A program made the position numbers and the translations under genes. Below the pieces are notes generated by a model. The model saw only the letters and a program-made list of their open reading frames with translations, had not been told where the DNA came from and ran no database searches. From Comamonas odontotermitis (GTDB taxonomy: Bacteria > Pseudomonadota > Gammaproteobacteria > Burkholderiales > Burkholderiaceae_C), in NCBI RefSeq assembly GCF_014207855.1, contig NZ_JACHKZ010000025.1, forward strand, positions 1 through 60,466: DNA of 60,466 bases. Reading direction: 5' to 3'. Shown piece by piece: positions 1 to 8,056 of the stretch (position 1 is the first letter of the stretch; each line of letters opens with the position of its first letter).

Positions 1-49
1 AGTTTGTGGTGCGGTACTTGCGCCGACCCCAGTTCGTCTCACTCATCAT
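1..49 (-). CDS. IS5-family transposase, N-terminal fragment (runs off left edge)
   Basis: Only the first 16 codons are inside the window, reading MMSETNWGRRKYRTTN. A K-Y-R-x-x-N segment near the start is typical of IS903-group IS5 transposases, where it usually continues into a W-x-x-Y-N motif. The start is one of two adjacent ATG codons at 49 and 46, just inside the terminal repeat, as expected for a compact IS. The catalytic DDE domain lies outside the window, so whether the element is intact cannot be judged. Confidence 0.65.
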   Translation of the reverse strand, partial: MMSETNWGRRKYRTTN

Positions 50-92
50 CCGAGCCTACTACCGCTGCGGCCCGGATTTGTGCAACAAAGCC
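1..92 (-). mobile_element. Partial IS5-family (IS903-group-like) insertion sequence, 5' end
   Basis: An 18-bp terminal inverted repeat GGCTTTGTTGCACAAATC reads on the minus strand from 92 to 75. It differs by two bases from the IS903 terminal repeat as I remember it (GGCTTTGTTGAATAAATC). A transposase start lies 25 bases inside it. The element continues past the left edge. The repeat at the other end of the window (60373-60390) differs from this one at a single base, so both are probably ends of the same IS type. The insertion cut the gene at 59-610. Confidence 0.75.
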
Positions 93-610
93 CCTACCAA
101 GCCAAAAAATCCGGCTATTCGTACATCGCTGCCAAGCACATTCCAACGGCTAAAAATCTCTGTCCAGTCATGATCACCGCCACCAACTAGTGGTAGCAGC
201 TGTGCACGTGCATCTTTCATGTAGCGCGCCACATTCAACAGGCTTGCGCCAAACCACAGCCAGCTAGCGGCAAAACCCAGGCTTTGGCGCTGTCGCCAAA
301 AATGGTGCACGAACAAGAGCGGAAACAGCAGTTGGAAAAGGGTGCCGCCGTACACGGCCAGGTGGCTGGAAAAGATGCCTACGATGGGATGCCCGGCTTC
401 ATGGATGGCAAGGTTGGCGTGGTCCAGCAAGAACACCCAACGACCCTCAGTAAACAGATGCTGCCATAGCACATACAGCGCTGCCACGGTGAGGGCAATG
501 CATGCCTTGGTGCTGGTGGGTTGCCAGTCTTCTGTAGTCACTTCTTCCCAATAGTCCCTCAGCCACATACGTTGCCTTTGTTGTCTGTTCTTTAAACCCA
601 CTAAAACCAC
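59..610 (-). CDS. Membrane protein with HEAGH (M50-like) motif, 3' end replaced by IS sequence
   Basis: A 183-residue protein with several hydrophobic segments (roughly residues 35-55, 85-100, 110-125 and 160-175). A HEAGH motif matching the HExxH zinc-peptidase signature lies near residue 70. This resembles small M50-like membrane metallopeptidases, but no second metal-ligand motif is obvious, so protease activity is only possible. The last ten or so codons (…LLHKSGPQR) are encoded by the IS terminal repeat at 75-92 and its interior, so the native C terminus is missing. The gene stands alone, with no partner on either side. Treat it as a truncated gene of unknown function. Confidence 0.6.
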   Translation of the reverse strand: MVLVGLKNRQQRQRMWLRDYWEEVTTEDWQPTSTKACIALTVAALYVLWQHLFTEGRWVFLLDHANLAIHEAGHPIVGIFSSHLAVYGGTLFQLLFPLLFVHHFWRQRQSLGFAASWLWFGASLLNVARYMKDARAQLLPLVGGGDHDWTEIFSRWNVLGSDVRIAGFFGLVGALLHKSGPQR

Positions 611-1072
611 CCTTGATACGTCATTGCTTCGCCGGTGCGCCCAGCCGGGGGCCTAGCCTTGTTGTACGTCTGTACTGCGTGCGGCTTCGCCCGGCGTGGC
701 CCGGCCTGACGCGGCCCGGCCTGACGTTGCCCGGCGCCTCGTCTCAACGGCAAATCTACGATTTGCTGGTTTGTGTTAGCGGCTCTTCATGTGTGGTGAG
801 CGGGCATGCCTGTGCAGATGGTGCTGTCCGCGTTTCACCACGGGGTCGATCCTTTTAAGTGTTTGCCACAGGCCCAGCCATGTCAACCAGGGGTGTTGGG
901 TTATGTGCTTCTGCGTTGAAGTAGTCCGGTTTTGTATGACGCATTGAGCCAGCCGCTTGCTTCGCCCAGCAAAGCCAGGGCGCCATGCACGCGCATGAAT
1001 CCCTGCTTGCGTGTGACGGTGGAGTGACCGCACTGAATAGGGCTGTATGAAAAAACAGTATCATTTGCGCAA
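611..1072. other. Gene-poor stretch with short GC-rich tandem repeats
   Basis: I see no convincing gene here. A 14-base unit GGCCCGGCCTGACG occurs twice with a 15-base period at 698-711 and 713-726, with degenerate CCCGGC-type copies on both sides (about 687-740). The rest must hold the promoter of the nuclease gene starting at 1073, but I cannot place -35/-10 boxes with confidence. Confidence 0.5.
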
Positions 1073-2800
1073 ATGCTGCCGCCCCACCGTTTCTACTACC
1101 TGCACAACTTCCAGCGGGCGCTCGACTGGATTGGCGAGCGCTATGCGGATTTGCTGGATGCGCGCGAGCAGGCGTTTCTGGCTGGGTTTTCCGGGCTGCC
1201 GCAGCCGTCGCAGGCGCTGCTGGTGCGCATGCTGATGCGACGGGGGCCGTGGTTTCGGGCGGACAAGCTGGTGTATGAGGAAATCCCCGATATTCCAGAG
1301 GCCGCGGGCCCTTTGCTCGCGCAAGGCTGGATCGATGCGGATGCCGCCATGGCCTTGGACGAGTTGTTTGCGCTGCACACGAAGCCAGAGTTGCTGCAGA
1401 TACTGAATGGTTTTGGCCTGCAGCGCTCGCTGGGTAAGCGCGAAATGCTTCAAATTTTGCAGCAGACCGAACCAGAGGCGAAGCCCTACGCGGCATGGTT
1501 TCCCGCTGCTCCGCATGCGGCGTGGCGCGTGGCGATCAGCGATCTGGCCGAGCGGCTGCGGCTGATGTTCTTTGGCAATCTCCACCAGGATTGGTCGGAG
1601 TTTGTGCTGGCCGATCTGGGTATCTTCCAATACGAATCGGTGGCGTTCGATGCGCAGTCGCGGGCTTTTCAGTCGCGTGCCGATGTGGACGGCTACCTAG
1701 CCCTGCAACAGTTGCGCCAGTTGCTCGACGAGAGCGGTGATGCGGCGGCGGTGCTGGCGGCCATTGACGATGGCCGCAGCGAAGACTGCTGGCGCAACCC
1801 CTGGCTGGAGCGGCGCCGCTCCAAGCTGCTGCTGCGTGTGGGCCAGGCTTGTGAGCGCGCGCAGGATTGGGCGCTTGCCAGCAAGGCGTATGCGCTGTGC
1901 AACTACCCGGGCGCGCGCCACCGGCGCATTCGGGTGCTGGAGCGGCAGGCGCTTTTCGGCGATGCGCTTGCACTGGCGCGGGCGGCGCAGGCTCTGCCAG
2001 AGAGCGACGAGGAAAGCCAGCGCATCGCGCGCATGCTGCCGCGCCTGTTGCGCAACCTGGGCGAAGCCCTCCCTGGCCGCCGTGCCCATCTGCAGCCCGA
2101 GGTGGCGCAGATGCGCATCGATGTGGAGCTGGATGCGCCACGCCCGCCCACGGCGGTGGAATACGCACTGCGTGACCACTGGCAGAGCGATGCGGCGCCG
2201 GTGTTCTATGTGGAGAACGCGCTCATCAACTCGCTGTTTGGCCTGCTGTGCTGGCCGGCCATTTTTGCGCCGCTGCCGGGAGCGTTTTTCCACCCTTTCC
2301 AAACCGGCCCGGCAGACCTGAGCGCGCCGGATTTTGCAGCGCGCAGGGCGGCGCTGTTTGATGAATGCCTGGCGCTGCTTGATGGCGATGGCTGGCGCGA
2401 GGTGATCCTCCAGCGGTTTGACGCCAAGGCGGGCACGCAGTCGCCCTTTGTGTTCTGGGGCACGCTGACGCCCGAGCTGCTGGCGCTGGCGCTGGCCTGC
2501 ATTCCTGCGGCGCATCTGAAGCTGCTGTTTGCGCGGCTGCTGCGCGATGTGAAGGCCAACCGCAGCGGTTTTCCCGATCTGGTGCGGTTCTGGCCTGCAG
2601 AGCAGCGTTATGAGCTGGTGGAGGTGAAGGGCCCGGGCGACAAGCTGCAGGACAACCAGATCCGCTGGCTGGAGTACTGCGCCGCGCACGGCATTGCGGT
2701 GCGCGTGTGCCATGTGCGCTGGCGCGATGGGGAGACGCCCCCTCTGGGGGCGCCCTTGGGCGACTCCGCCGTGGGCACCTTGGGTGGAGGCACCGCGTGA
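1073..2800 (+). CDS. FAN1-like VRR-NUC domain nuclease
   Basis: A 575-residue protein. The C-terminal VRR-NUC (PD-(D/E)xK) domain carries G-F-P-D (Asp502) and E-V-K (Glu517, Lys519), followed by a G-D-K-L-x-x-x-Q segment typical of FAN1 nucleases. The N-terminal part matches bacterial FAN1 homologues, which have a helical SAP-like region and TPR-like repeats. Family members are structure-specific 5'-flap endonucleases and 5'-3' exonucleases acting on interstrand crosslinks. The stop overlaps the GTG start of the downstream helicase (GTGA), implying translational coupling and a joint repair role. The last 24 or so residues (from about DGETPPLGAP) are encoded by a palindromic repeat-like stretch at 2731-2795 and are probably not part of the fold. 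The ATG at 1073 has only a weak ribosome-binding site. Confidence 0.85.
   Translation: MLPPHRFYYLHNFQRALDWIGERYADLLDAREQAFLAGFSGLPQPSQALLVRMLMRRGPWFRADKLVYEEIPDIPEAAGPLLAQGWIDADAAMALDELFALHTKPELLQILNGFGLQRSLGKREMLQILQQTEPEAKPYAAWFPAAPHAAWRVAISDLAERLRLMFFGNLHQDWSEFVLADLGIFQYESVAFDAQSRAFQSRADVDGYLALQQLRQLLDESGDAAAVLAAIDDGRSEDCWRNPWLERRRSKLLLRVGQACERAQDWALASKAYALCNYPGARHRRIRVLERQALFGDALALARAAQALPESDEESQRIARMLPRLLRNLGEALPGRRAHLQPEVAQMRIDVELDAPRPPTAVEYALRDHWQSDAAPVFYVENALINSLFGLLCWPAIFAPLPGAFFHPFQTGPADLSAPDFAARRAALFDECLALLDGDGWREVILQRFDAKAGTQSPFVFWGTLTPELLALALACIPAAHLKLLFARLLRDVKANRSGFPDLVRFWPAEQRYELVEVKGPGDKLQDNQIRWLEYCAAHGIAVRVCHVRWRDGETPPLGAPLGDSAVGTLGGGTA
2731..2795 (+). repeat. GC-rich palindromic repeat overlapping the end of the VRR-NUC gene
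   Basis: It contains a perfect 7-bp stem with a 3-base loop (CGCCCCC-TCT-GGGGGCG, 2736-2752), followed immediately by GCCCTTGGGC. Stretches of this type recur between genes in Comamonadaceae genomes (from memory). Here it is translated as the C-terminal tail of the nuclease. A possibly related element lies at 42917-43030. Confidence 0.45.
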
Positions 2801-5115
2801 GCTACACCGTTGCCGTGCGCGCGCTGTGCGAGTTCACGGCCCGCGCGGGCGATCTGGATTTGCGTTTCACCCCTGCGCCCACGGCTCTCGAAGGTATGGA
2901 AGGCCACGGCGTGGTGCGCGCACGGCGCAGCCCGGGGTACGAGGCAGAAATCAGCCTGTGCGGCCAGTGGGAGGATTTGCAGGTGCGAGGCCGGGCCGAC
3001 GGGTTTGACCCGGAGGCGCAGCAGCTGGAGGAAATCAAGACCTACCGTGGCCAGCTGGAACGGGTGCCCGCCAACCACCGCGCGCTGCACTGGGCGCAGG
3101 CCAAGGTGTATGCGCACCTGCTGTGCCAGGCGCGCGGCCTGCCGCAGATACGGGTGGCGCTGGTGTATTTCAACATCGGCACGCAGCAGGAGACGGTGCT
3201 GGCCGAGAGCTGGGACGCCGCGCCGCTGCAGCAGTTTTTTGAAGGGCTTTGCCAGCGCTTTCTGGCCTGGGCGCGCAGCGAGGCGGCGCACCGCAGCGCA
3301 CGCGATACGGCGCTGGCGGCGCTGCGGTTTCCGTTTGCGCAGTTCCGTGCCGGGCAGCGCGAGCTGTCGGTGGCGGTGTACCGCACAGCCAGCACTGGCG
3401 AGGCGGGCGCCTGCCTGATGGCGCAGGCCCCCACAGGCATCGGCAAAACGCTGGGCACGGTGTTTCCCATGCTCAAGGCCTGTGCCACACAGGGGCTGGA
3501 CAAGCTGTTCTTTCTGACGGCCAAAGGCACCGGCCATGGGTTGGCGCTGCAGGCGCTCGCCACGGTCAACGCACAGTTGCGCAGCCAGGGCGAGGCCGTG
3601 CAGCTGCGGGTGGTGGATTTGCAGGCGCGCGACAAGAGCTGTGAGCACCCGGACAAGGCCTGCCATGGCGAATCCTGCCCGCTGGCACGTGGTTTTTACG
3701 ACCGGCTCGCCGCTGCACGCGCCCAGGCGTTTGCCCACCACAGCGCACTGGAGCCTGCGCAGGTCCGCCAGGTGGCGCTGGCGCACCAGATCTGTCCGTA
3801 CTACCTGACGCAGGAGCTGGCGCGGTGGAGCGACGTGGTGGTGGGCGATTACAACTACTTTTTCGACAGCGCGGCCATGCTGTATGCGTTGACGCACGTC
3901 AACCAGTGGAAGGTGGGCGTGCTGGTGGACGAGGCGCACAACCTGCTCGAACGCGCCCGCCGCATGTACACGGCCGAGCTGCCGCAGTGGGCGCTGGTGG
4001 CCGCGCGTGCATCGGCCACCGGTGCGGTCAAAAAGGCGCTCGATGGCCTGCAGCGCCAATGGGCCGCCATCAACCAGGCGCAGGTGCAGGATTACGAGGT
4101 GCATGAGAGCGTGCCCGCTGGCTTGCTGGGCGCCCTGCAGCGCGTGGTGGGCGCGATTGCCGATGCCCAGGGCGACAGCCCGCTGCTGCCGGGCGACGCG
4201 GTGCTGGATTTTTACCTGGCAGCGCTGCAGTGGCTGGCGCTGGCCGAGCAGTTTGGCCCGCATGCGCTGTTTGATGTGAGCCGGCATGCCAGCGGGCAGG
4301 CTGCCATGGCGCGCACTGCTGGCCGCAGAAAGCCATTGTCCACCCTGTGCATTCGCAATGTGGTGCCTGCACCGCACCTGGCGCCCCGCTATGCGGCAGC
4401 GCAGGCCGTGGTGCTGTTTTCGGGCACGCTCAGCCCGTCGCAGTTCTACCAGGATCTGCTGGGGCTGCCAGAGGCATCGCGTTGCGTTGATGTGCCCGCG
4501 CCCTTTGATGCGGCGCAGCTGCAGGTGCGGGTGGCGGGCCATATCTCCACCCGTTTCAAGGACCGCGAGCGCTCGCTGGTGCCGATTGCCGATCTGGTGG
4601 CAGAGCAGTACGCCCGCCTGCCGGGCAATTACCTGTGTTTTTTCAGCAGCTTTGATTATCTGCAGCGCGTGGCGGCCTGCATGTTGGAGCGCCACCCCCG
4701 CCTGCCCCTATGGCAGCAGACGGCGGCAATGGACGATGCCAGTCGCACGGCCTTTCTGGACCGTTTTGTGGAAGACGGGCAAGGCATTGGTTTTGCCGTG
4801 CTGGGCGGCGCGTTTTCCGAAGGGGTGGATTTGCCGGGCAAGCGCTTGATTGGCGCCTTTGTGGCAACCCTGGGCTTGCCGCAGGTCAACCCCATCAACG
4901 AACACATGATGCAAGCCATGGCCGGGCGGTTTGGCGCTGCCCGGGCCTATGACTACACCTATTTCTACCCCGGCCTGCGCAAGGTGGTGCAGGCCGCAGG
5001 CCGGGTGATCCGCACCGAGCAGGACCGGGGTGTGGTGGTGCTGATCGACGATCGCTACCGGCGCGCCCAGGTGCGCGCCTTGCTGCCCGCGTGGTGGCAT
5101 GTAGAGGGGCGGTAG
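2797..5115 (+). CDS. XPD/DinG-type Fe-S DNA helicase with N-terminal RecB/Cas4-like nuclease domain
   Basis: A 772-residue superfamily 2 helicase. Walker A is APTGIGKT (residues 211-218) and the Walker B DEAH box is at 378-381. Four cysteines (282, 289, 294 and 333) between them match the XPD-type 4Fe-4S site. The first 180 or so residues carry R-A-D-G (about 67), E-I-K (about 78-80) and Q-A-K-V-Y (the QxxxY motif), the signature of RecB/Cas4-family PD-(D/E)xK nucleases. One protein may therefore both unwind and cut DNA. I chose the GTG at 2797 because it overlaps the upstream stop as GTGA and the homologous region starts there. An upstream ATG at 2707 would only add repeat-encoded residues. 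The pairing with a FAN1-like nuclease suggests crosslink or flap repair. Confidence 0.85.
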   Translation: MSYTVAVRALCEFTARAGDLDLRFTPAPTALEGMEGHGVVRARRSPGYEAEISLCGQWEDLQVRGRADGFDPEAQQLEEIKTYRGQLERVPANHRALHWAQAKVYAHLLCQARGLPQIRVALVYFNIGTQQETVLAESWDAAPLQQFFEGLCQRFLAWARSEAAHRSARDTALAALRFPFAQFRAGQRELSVAVYRTASTGEAGACLMAQAPTGIGKTLGTVFPMLKACATQGLDKLFFLTAKGTGHGLALQALATVNAQLRSQGEAVQLRVVDLQARDKSCEHPDKACHGESCPLARGFYDRLAAARAQAFAHHSALEPAQVRQVALAHQICPYYLTQELARWSDVVVGDYNYFFDSAAMLYALTHVNQWKVGVLVDEAHNLLERARRMYTAELPQWALVAARASATGAVKKALDGLQRQWAAINQAQVQDYEVHESVPAGLLGALQRVVGAIADAQGDSPLLPGDAVLDFYLAALQWLALAEQFGPHALFDVSRHASGQAAMARTAGRRKPLSTLCIRNVVPAPHLAPRYAAAQAVVLFSGTLSPSQFYQDLLGLPEASRCVDVPAPFDAAQLQVRVAGHISTRFKDRERSLVPIADLVAEQYARLPGNYLCFFSSFDYLQRVAACMLERHPRLPLWQQTAAMDDASRTAFLDRFVEDGQGIGFAVLGGAFSEGVDLPGKRLIGAFVATLGLPQVNPINEHMMQAMAGRFGAARAYDYTYFYPGLRKVVQAAGRVIRTEQDRGVVVLIDDRYRRAQVRALLPAWWHVEGR

Positions 5116-5490
5116 CAGGCAGTTTGCTATGCTATTTGATGGTTTGGTGCGCATCCACCAAGCGCTGGCGGCTGGTTCTGTATAAATTCTGGCGCAGCGC
5201 TGCCGTGCAATGGCCTCCAATGGCGTGGCCGCGTGCGAGGGCGGTATCACGACGGCGCACACGCAGGGTGGGGGGCAGGCACCTTTGCAGGGGCAACCAA
5301 CCCATCGCCAGATTGAGAAGCGCCATGAGCTGGGGCGCACTGCGGGGGCATAGGCGCAACCCGTAAAATCACCGCTTTTGCAGATGCCTCCGTGGCCCTG
5401 CATGCCTGATTCTGAACCGCCCAATGTTCCTGGCGGCCCGGCGCGCTCTGCGCAGCCTGGGCCCCGGTGCGGGCGCATGTTGGTGCTTTC
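5116..5490. other. Gene-free stretch with one palindromic repeat copy
   Basis: No gene is supported. A degenerate copy of the dispersed TAGC/GCGC palindrome lies at about 5131-5180. A 25-codon reading frame from the ATG at 5402 ends next to the DUF2760 start. It could be a leader or chance; I would not annotate it as a gene. Confidence 0.45.
5131..5180. repeat. Dispersed Comamonadaceae-type palindromic repeat, copy 1 (degenerate)
   Basis: The core GGTGCGCATCCACCAAGCGC is followed by TGGCGGCTGG. It resembles the second half of the repeat seen at 18611-18652, 24672-24719 and elsewhere in this window. Confidence 0.45.
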
Positions 5491-6153
5491 ATGAACAACA
5501 CCCCCCCATCCTTTTTCAGCCGCATCGCCATTGCGATCGGCAGTTTCTTCGCCATTCTCGGCAACGGCCGTCTGGCGGGCGATGTCAGCCGCCTGCGCGG
5601 CGGCGAGGCCCTGGCCGCCGATGTACAGCCCCAAGAAGTGCGCGTAGAAGTCCCTGTCGAGAAGATCGTCGAAGTCCGCGTGGAAGTGCCCGTGGAAAAA
5701 ATCGTCGAGAAGACCGTGGAAAAGCGCGTCGAGGTGCCGGTCGAGAAGCTGGTGGAGAAGACCGTTGAGGTGCCGACCAACACCGCAGCCCTGCAACTGC
5801 TGGGCCTGATGCAGCGCGAGGCGCGCTTTGTCGACTTCATCCAGGAAGAGGTCGCCCCCTATACCGATGCCGAGATTGGCGCTGCCGCCCGCGTGGTGCA
5901 CGAAGGCTGCCGCAAGGTGCTGCGCGAGCATTTCGCCATGGAGCCCGTGCGCCCGGAGGCAGAAGGCAGCCGCATCACCCTGCAGGCCGGTTTTGACGCC
6001 GCTGCCGTGCGGCTGACCGGCCATGTGGTGGGCCAGGCGCCCTTTACCGGCACGCTGGGACATCGTGGCTGGCAAGTGACGCAAGTCAAGCTGCCGCAGC
6101 TCACCGATACGCAAGCCGCCAACATCATCGCGCAGGCCGAGGTGGAGCTGTGA
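5491..6153 (+). CDS. DUF2760 family protein with valine/glutamate repeat
   Basis: A 220-residue protein. A short hydrophobic N-terminal segment (about residues 8-25, ...IAIAIGSFFAI...) may anchor it in the membrane. It is followed at about residues 50-95 by imperfect VEVPVEK(I/L)VE units repeated several times, an extended charged, beta- or coil-prone spacer. The C-terminal 120 residues match the DUF2760 family. DUF2760 genes are typically next to an Hsp70-family gene, as here, where the stop lies 2 bases before the next ATG. Function is unknown. A role as adaptor or client partner of the adjacent chaperones is inference. I chose the ATG at 5491 because family members start with an F-F-x-R-I segment soon after the initiator. 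Confidence 0.8.
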   Translation: MNNTPPSFFSRIAIAIGSFFAILGNGRLAGDVSRLRGGEALAADVQPQEVRVEVPVEKIVEVRVEVPVEKIVEKTVEKRVEVPVEKLVEKTVEVPTNTAALQLLGLMQREARFVDFIQEEVAPYTDAEIGAAARVVHEGCRKVLREHFAMEPVRPEAEGSRITLQAGFDAAAVRLTGHVVGQAPFTGTLGHRGWQVTQVKLPQLTDTQAANIIAQAEVEL

Positions 6154-6155
6154 GC

Positions 6156-8033
6156 ATGGAGCACAACGCAAAGTACAGCATCGGCATTGACCTGGGCACC
6201 ACGCACTGCGGACTCTCGTGGGTGGACAGGGCCGCCAGCGACGGCGAGAAAGTGCTGCAGGGCGTGCTGGACATTCCCCAGCTCACCGGCCCGGCCAGCG
6301 TAGAGGCCAAGCCGCTGCTGCCATCCTTTCTGTACCTGCCGCACGAGAGCGAGCTGACGGCGGCCGACATGGCGCTGCCATGGGGCGCGCAGCAGGATTT
6401 TGTGGTGGGTGAGCTGGCGCGCACGCGCGGCGCTGCCACGCCGATCCGGCTGGTCTCCAGCGCCAAGAGCTGGCTGTGCCATCCTGGTGTGGACCGCCGC
6501 TCGCCGCTGCTGCCCGCCGATGCGCCACCCGAGGTGCACCGTGTATCGCCGCTCACCGCCTCCATCCGCTACCTCTCGCACCTGCGCTGGGCCTGGGAGC
6601 AGGCCCACCCCGAGGCGCCGTTTGACGCCCAGGACATCACCGTCACCATTCCCGCATCGTTCGACCCTGCCGCGCGCGAGCTCACGGCCGAGGCGTGCAA
6701 GGCGGCGGGTTTCCAGAACCTGACGCTGCTCGAAGAGCCCCAGGCCGCGCTGTACAGCTGGATTCAGGCCACGGGTGGCGACTGGCGCAAGCAGGTCAGC
6801 AACGGCGACGTGATCCTCGTCGTGGACGTAGGCGGCGGCACCACCGATTTATCGCTGATCGCCGTGCTGGAGCGCGATGGCAATCTGGAACTGCAGCGCG
6901 TCGCCGTGGGTGAGCACATCCTGCTGGGTGGCGACAACATGGACCTGGCCCTGGCCTATGGCGTGGCACGCAAGCTTGCACAAGAAGGCAAGCAGCTCGA
7001 CGCCTGGCAGACCCGGGCGCTTGCCCATGGCTGCCGTGCCGCCAAGGAGCAGCTGCTGGCCGACGAAAACCTGCAGGCCGTGCCCGTGGTGGTGCCCAGC
7101 CGTGGCAGCAAGCTTATCGGCGGCAGCATCCGCACCGAGGTGACACGCGCCGAGGTGCTGGCCATGCTGGTGGAAGGCTTCTTCCCCCAGGTGGCCGTCA
7201 GCGACAAGCCCCAGACCCGTGCGCGCGGCGCGCTCACGCAGCTGGGCCTGCCCTATGCGCAGGACGCAGCCGTCACCCGCCACCTGGCGGCCTTCCTGTC
7301 GCGCCAGGCCGGGGCGACCGAGCAGATCGAAGGCCTGCAGGGCACGCAGCCTGCGGGCGCGAGCTTCCTGCACCCCACGGCCATTCTGTTCAACGGCGGC
7401 GTACTCAAGGCTGCGCAGATCGAGCAGCGCATTCTCGCCGTTGTGAACGGTTGGCTGGCGGCTGAAGGTGCGCAGCCCGCGCGCCTGCTCGATGGCGCCA
7501 ACCTCGATCTGGCCGTTGCGCGCGGCGCTGCCTACTACGGCCATATCGCTGCCCAAGGCCACGGCGTGCGCATCCGTGGCGGCACAGCGCAAAGCTATTA
7601 CGTGGGCGTGGAATCAAACATGCCCGCCATCCCTGGCATGGAGCCACCCATCTCGGCGCTGTGTCTGGCGCCCTTCGGCATGGAAGAGGGAACGGAAGTG
7701 GCGCTGGACGCGCAGGAGTTCGGCCTCGTCGTGGGCGAGCCGGTGCGGCTGCGCTTCTTCGGCTCCAGCGTGCGCCGCAGCGACGCCGTTGGCACCATGC
7801 TCGACTTCTGGGGCCCCGAAGAACTAGTGGAACTGCAGGAGATCGAAGCCCATCTACCCGCCGAGGGCCGCGCGAGCGGCGAGGTGGTGCCCGTCACCCT
7901 GCATGCCCGCGTGACCGACATCGGCACGCTGGAGCTCAACGCCGTGCCCGTGGGCGGCAGCGAGCGCTGGAAGGTGGAGTTCGATGTGCGGGCGGAGACC
8001 ACGGTCGCCGACGATAGTTTTGCTGTGCACTGA
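6156..8033 (+). CDS. Hsp70 family protein (DnaK-like ATPase), first of a pair
   Basis: A 625-residue protein with the Hsp70 actin-like ATPase fold: phosphate-1 motif GIDLGTTHCG near the N terminus, phosphate-2 motif DVGGGTTDLS near residue 222, and a short beta-rich C-terminal substrate-binding-like region. There is no DnaK lid with a C-terminal EEVD-type tail, so it belongs to the divergent Hsp70 proteins rather than housekeeping DnaK. A GGAG lies 8 bases before the ATG at 6156. A GTG at 6150 that overlaps the DUF2760 stop is an alternative start. It is co-transcribed with DUF2760. Its natural partner is probably the larger Hsp70 at 8829, from which it is now separated by the SRA-HNH gene. 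Confidence 0.88.
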   Translation: MEHNAKYSIGIDLGTTHCGLSWVDRAASDGEKVLQGVLDIPQLTGPASVEAKPLLPSFLYLPHESELTAADMALPWGAQQDFVVGELARTRGAATPIRLVSSAKSWLCHPGVDRRSPLLPADAPPEVHRVSPLTASIRYLSHLRWAWEQAHPEAPFDAQDITVTIPASFDPAARELTAEACKAAGFQNLTLLEEPQAALYSWIQATGGDWRKQVSNGDVILVVDVGGGTTDLSLIAVLERDGNLELQRVAVGEHILLGGDNMDLALAYGVARKLAQEGKQLDAWQTRALAHGCRAAKEQLLADENLQAVPVVVPSRGSKLIGGSIRTEVTRAEVLAMLVEGFFPQVAVSDKPQTRARGALTQLGLPYAQDAAVTRHLAAFLSRQAGATEQIEGLQGTQPAGASFLHPTAILFNGGVLKAAQIEQRILAVVNGWLAAEGAQPARLLDGANLDLAVARGAAYYGHIAAQGHGVRIRGGTAQSYYVGVESNMPAIPGMEPPISALCLAPFGMEEGTEVALDAQEFGLVVGEPVRLRFFGSSVRRSDAVGTMLDFWGPEELVELQEIEAHLPAEGRASGEVVPVTLHARVTDIGTLELNAVPVGGSERWKVEFDVRAETTVADDSFAVH

Positions 8034-8056
8034 ATTACATCGAATCGGGAGTGGAT

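Noticed and set aside
687..740. GC-rich tandem repeats considered as a CRISPR-like array
   Set aside because: Unit of about 15 bases, no spacers, only two exact copies, and no cas genes anywhere in the window.
2608..4695. Long minus-strand open frame opposite the helicase gene
   Set aside because: High-GC antisense frame. The plus strand carries a complete Fe-S helicase with all motifs, and the antisense translation is low-complexity and Arg/Gln/His-rich.
5402..5479. 25-codon frame before the DUF2760 gene
   Set aside because: No ribosome-binding site and no conserved feature that I can see. It could be a chance frame.
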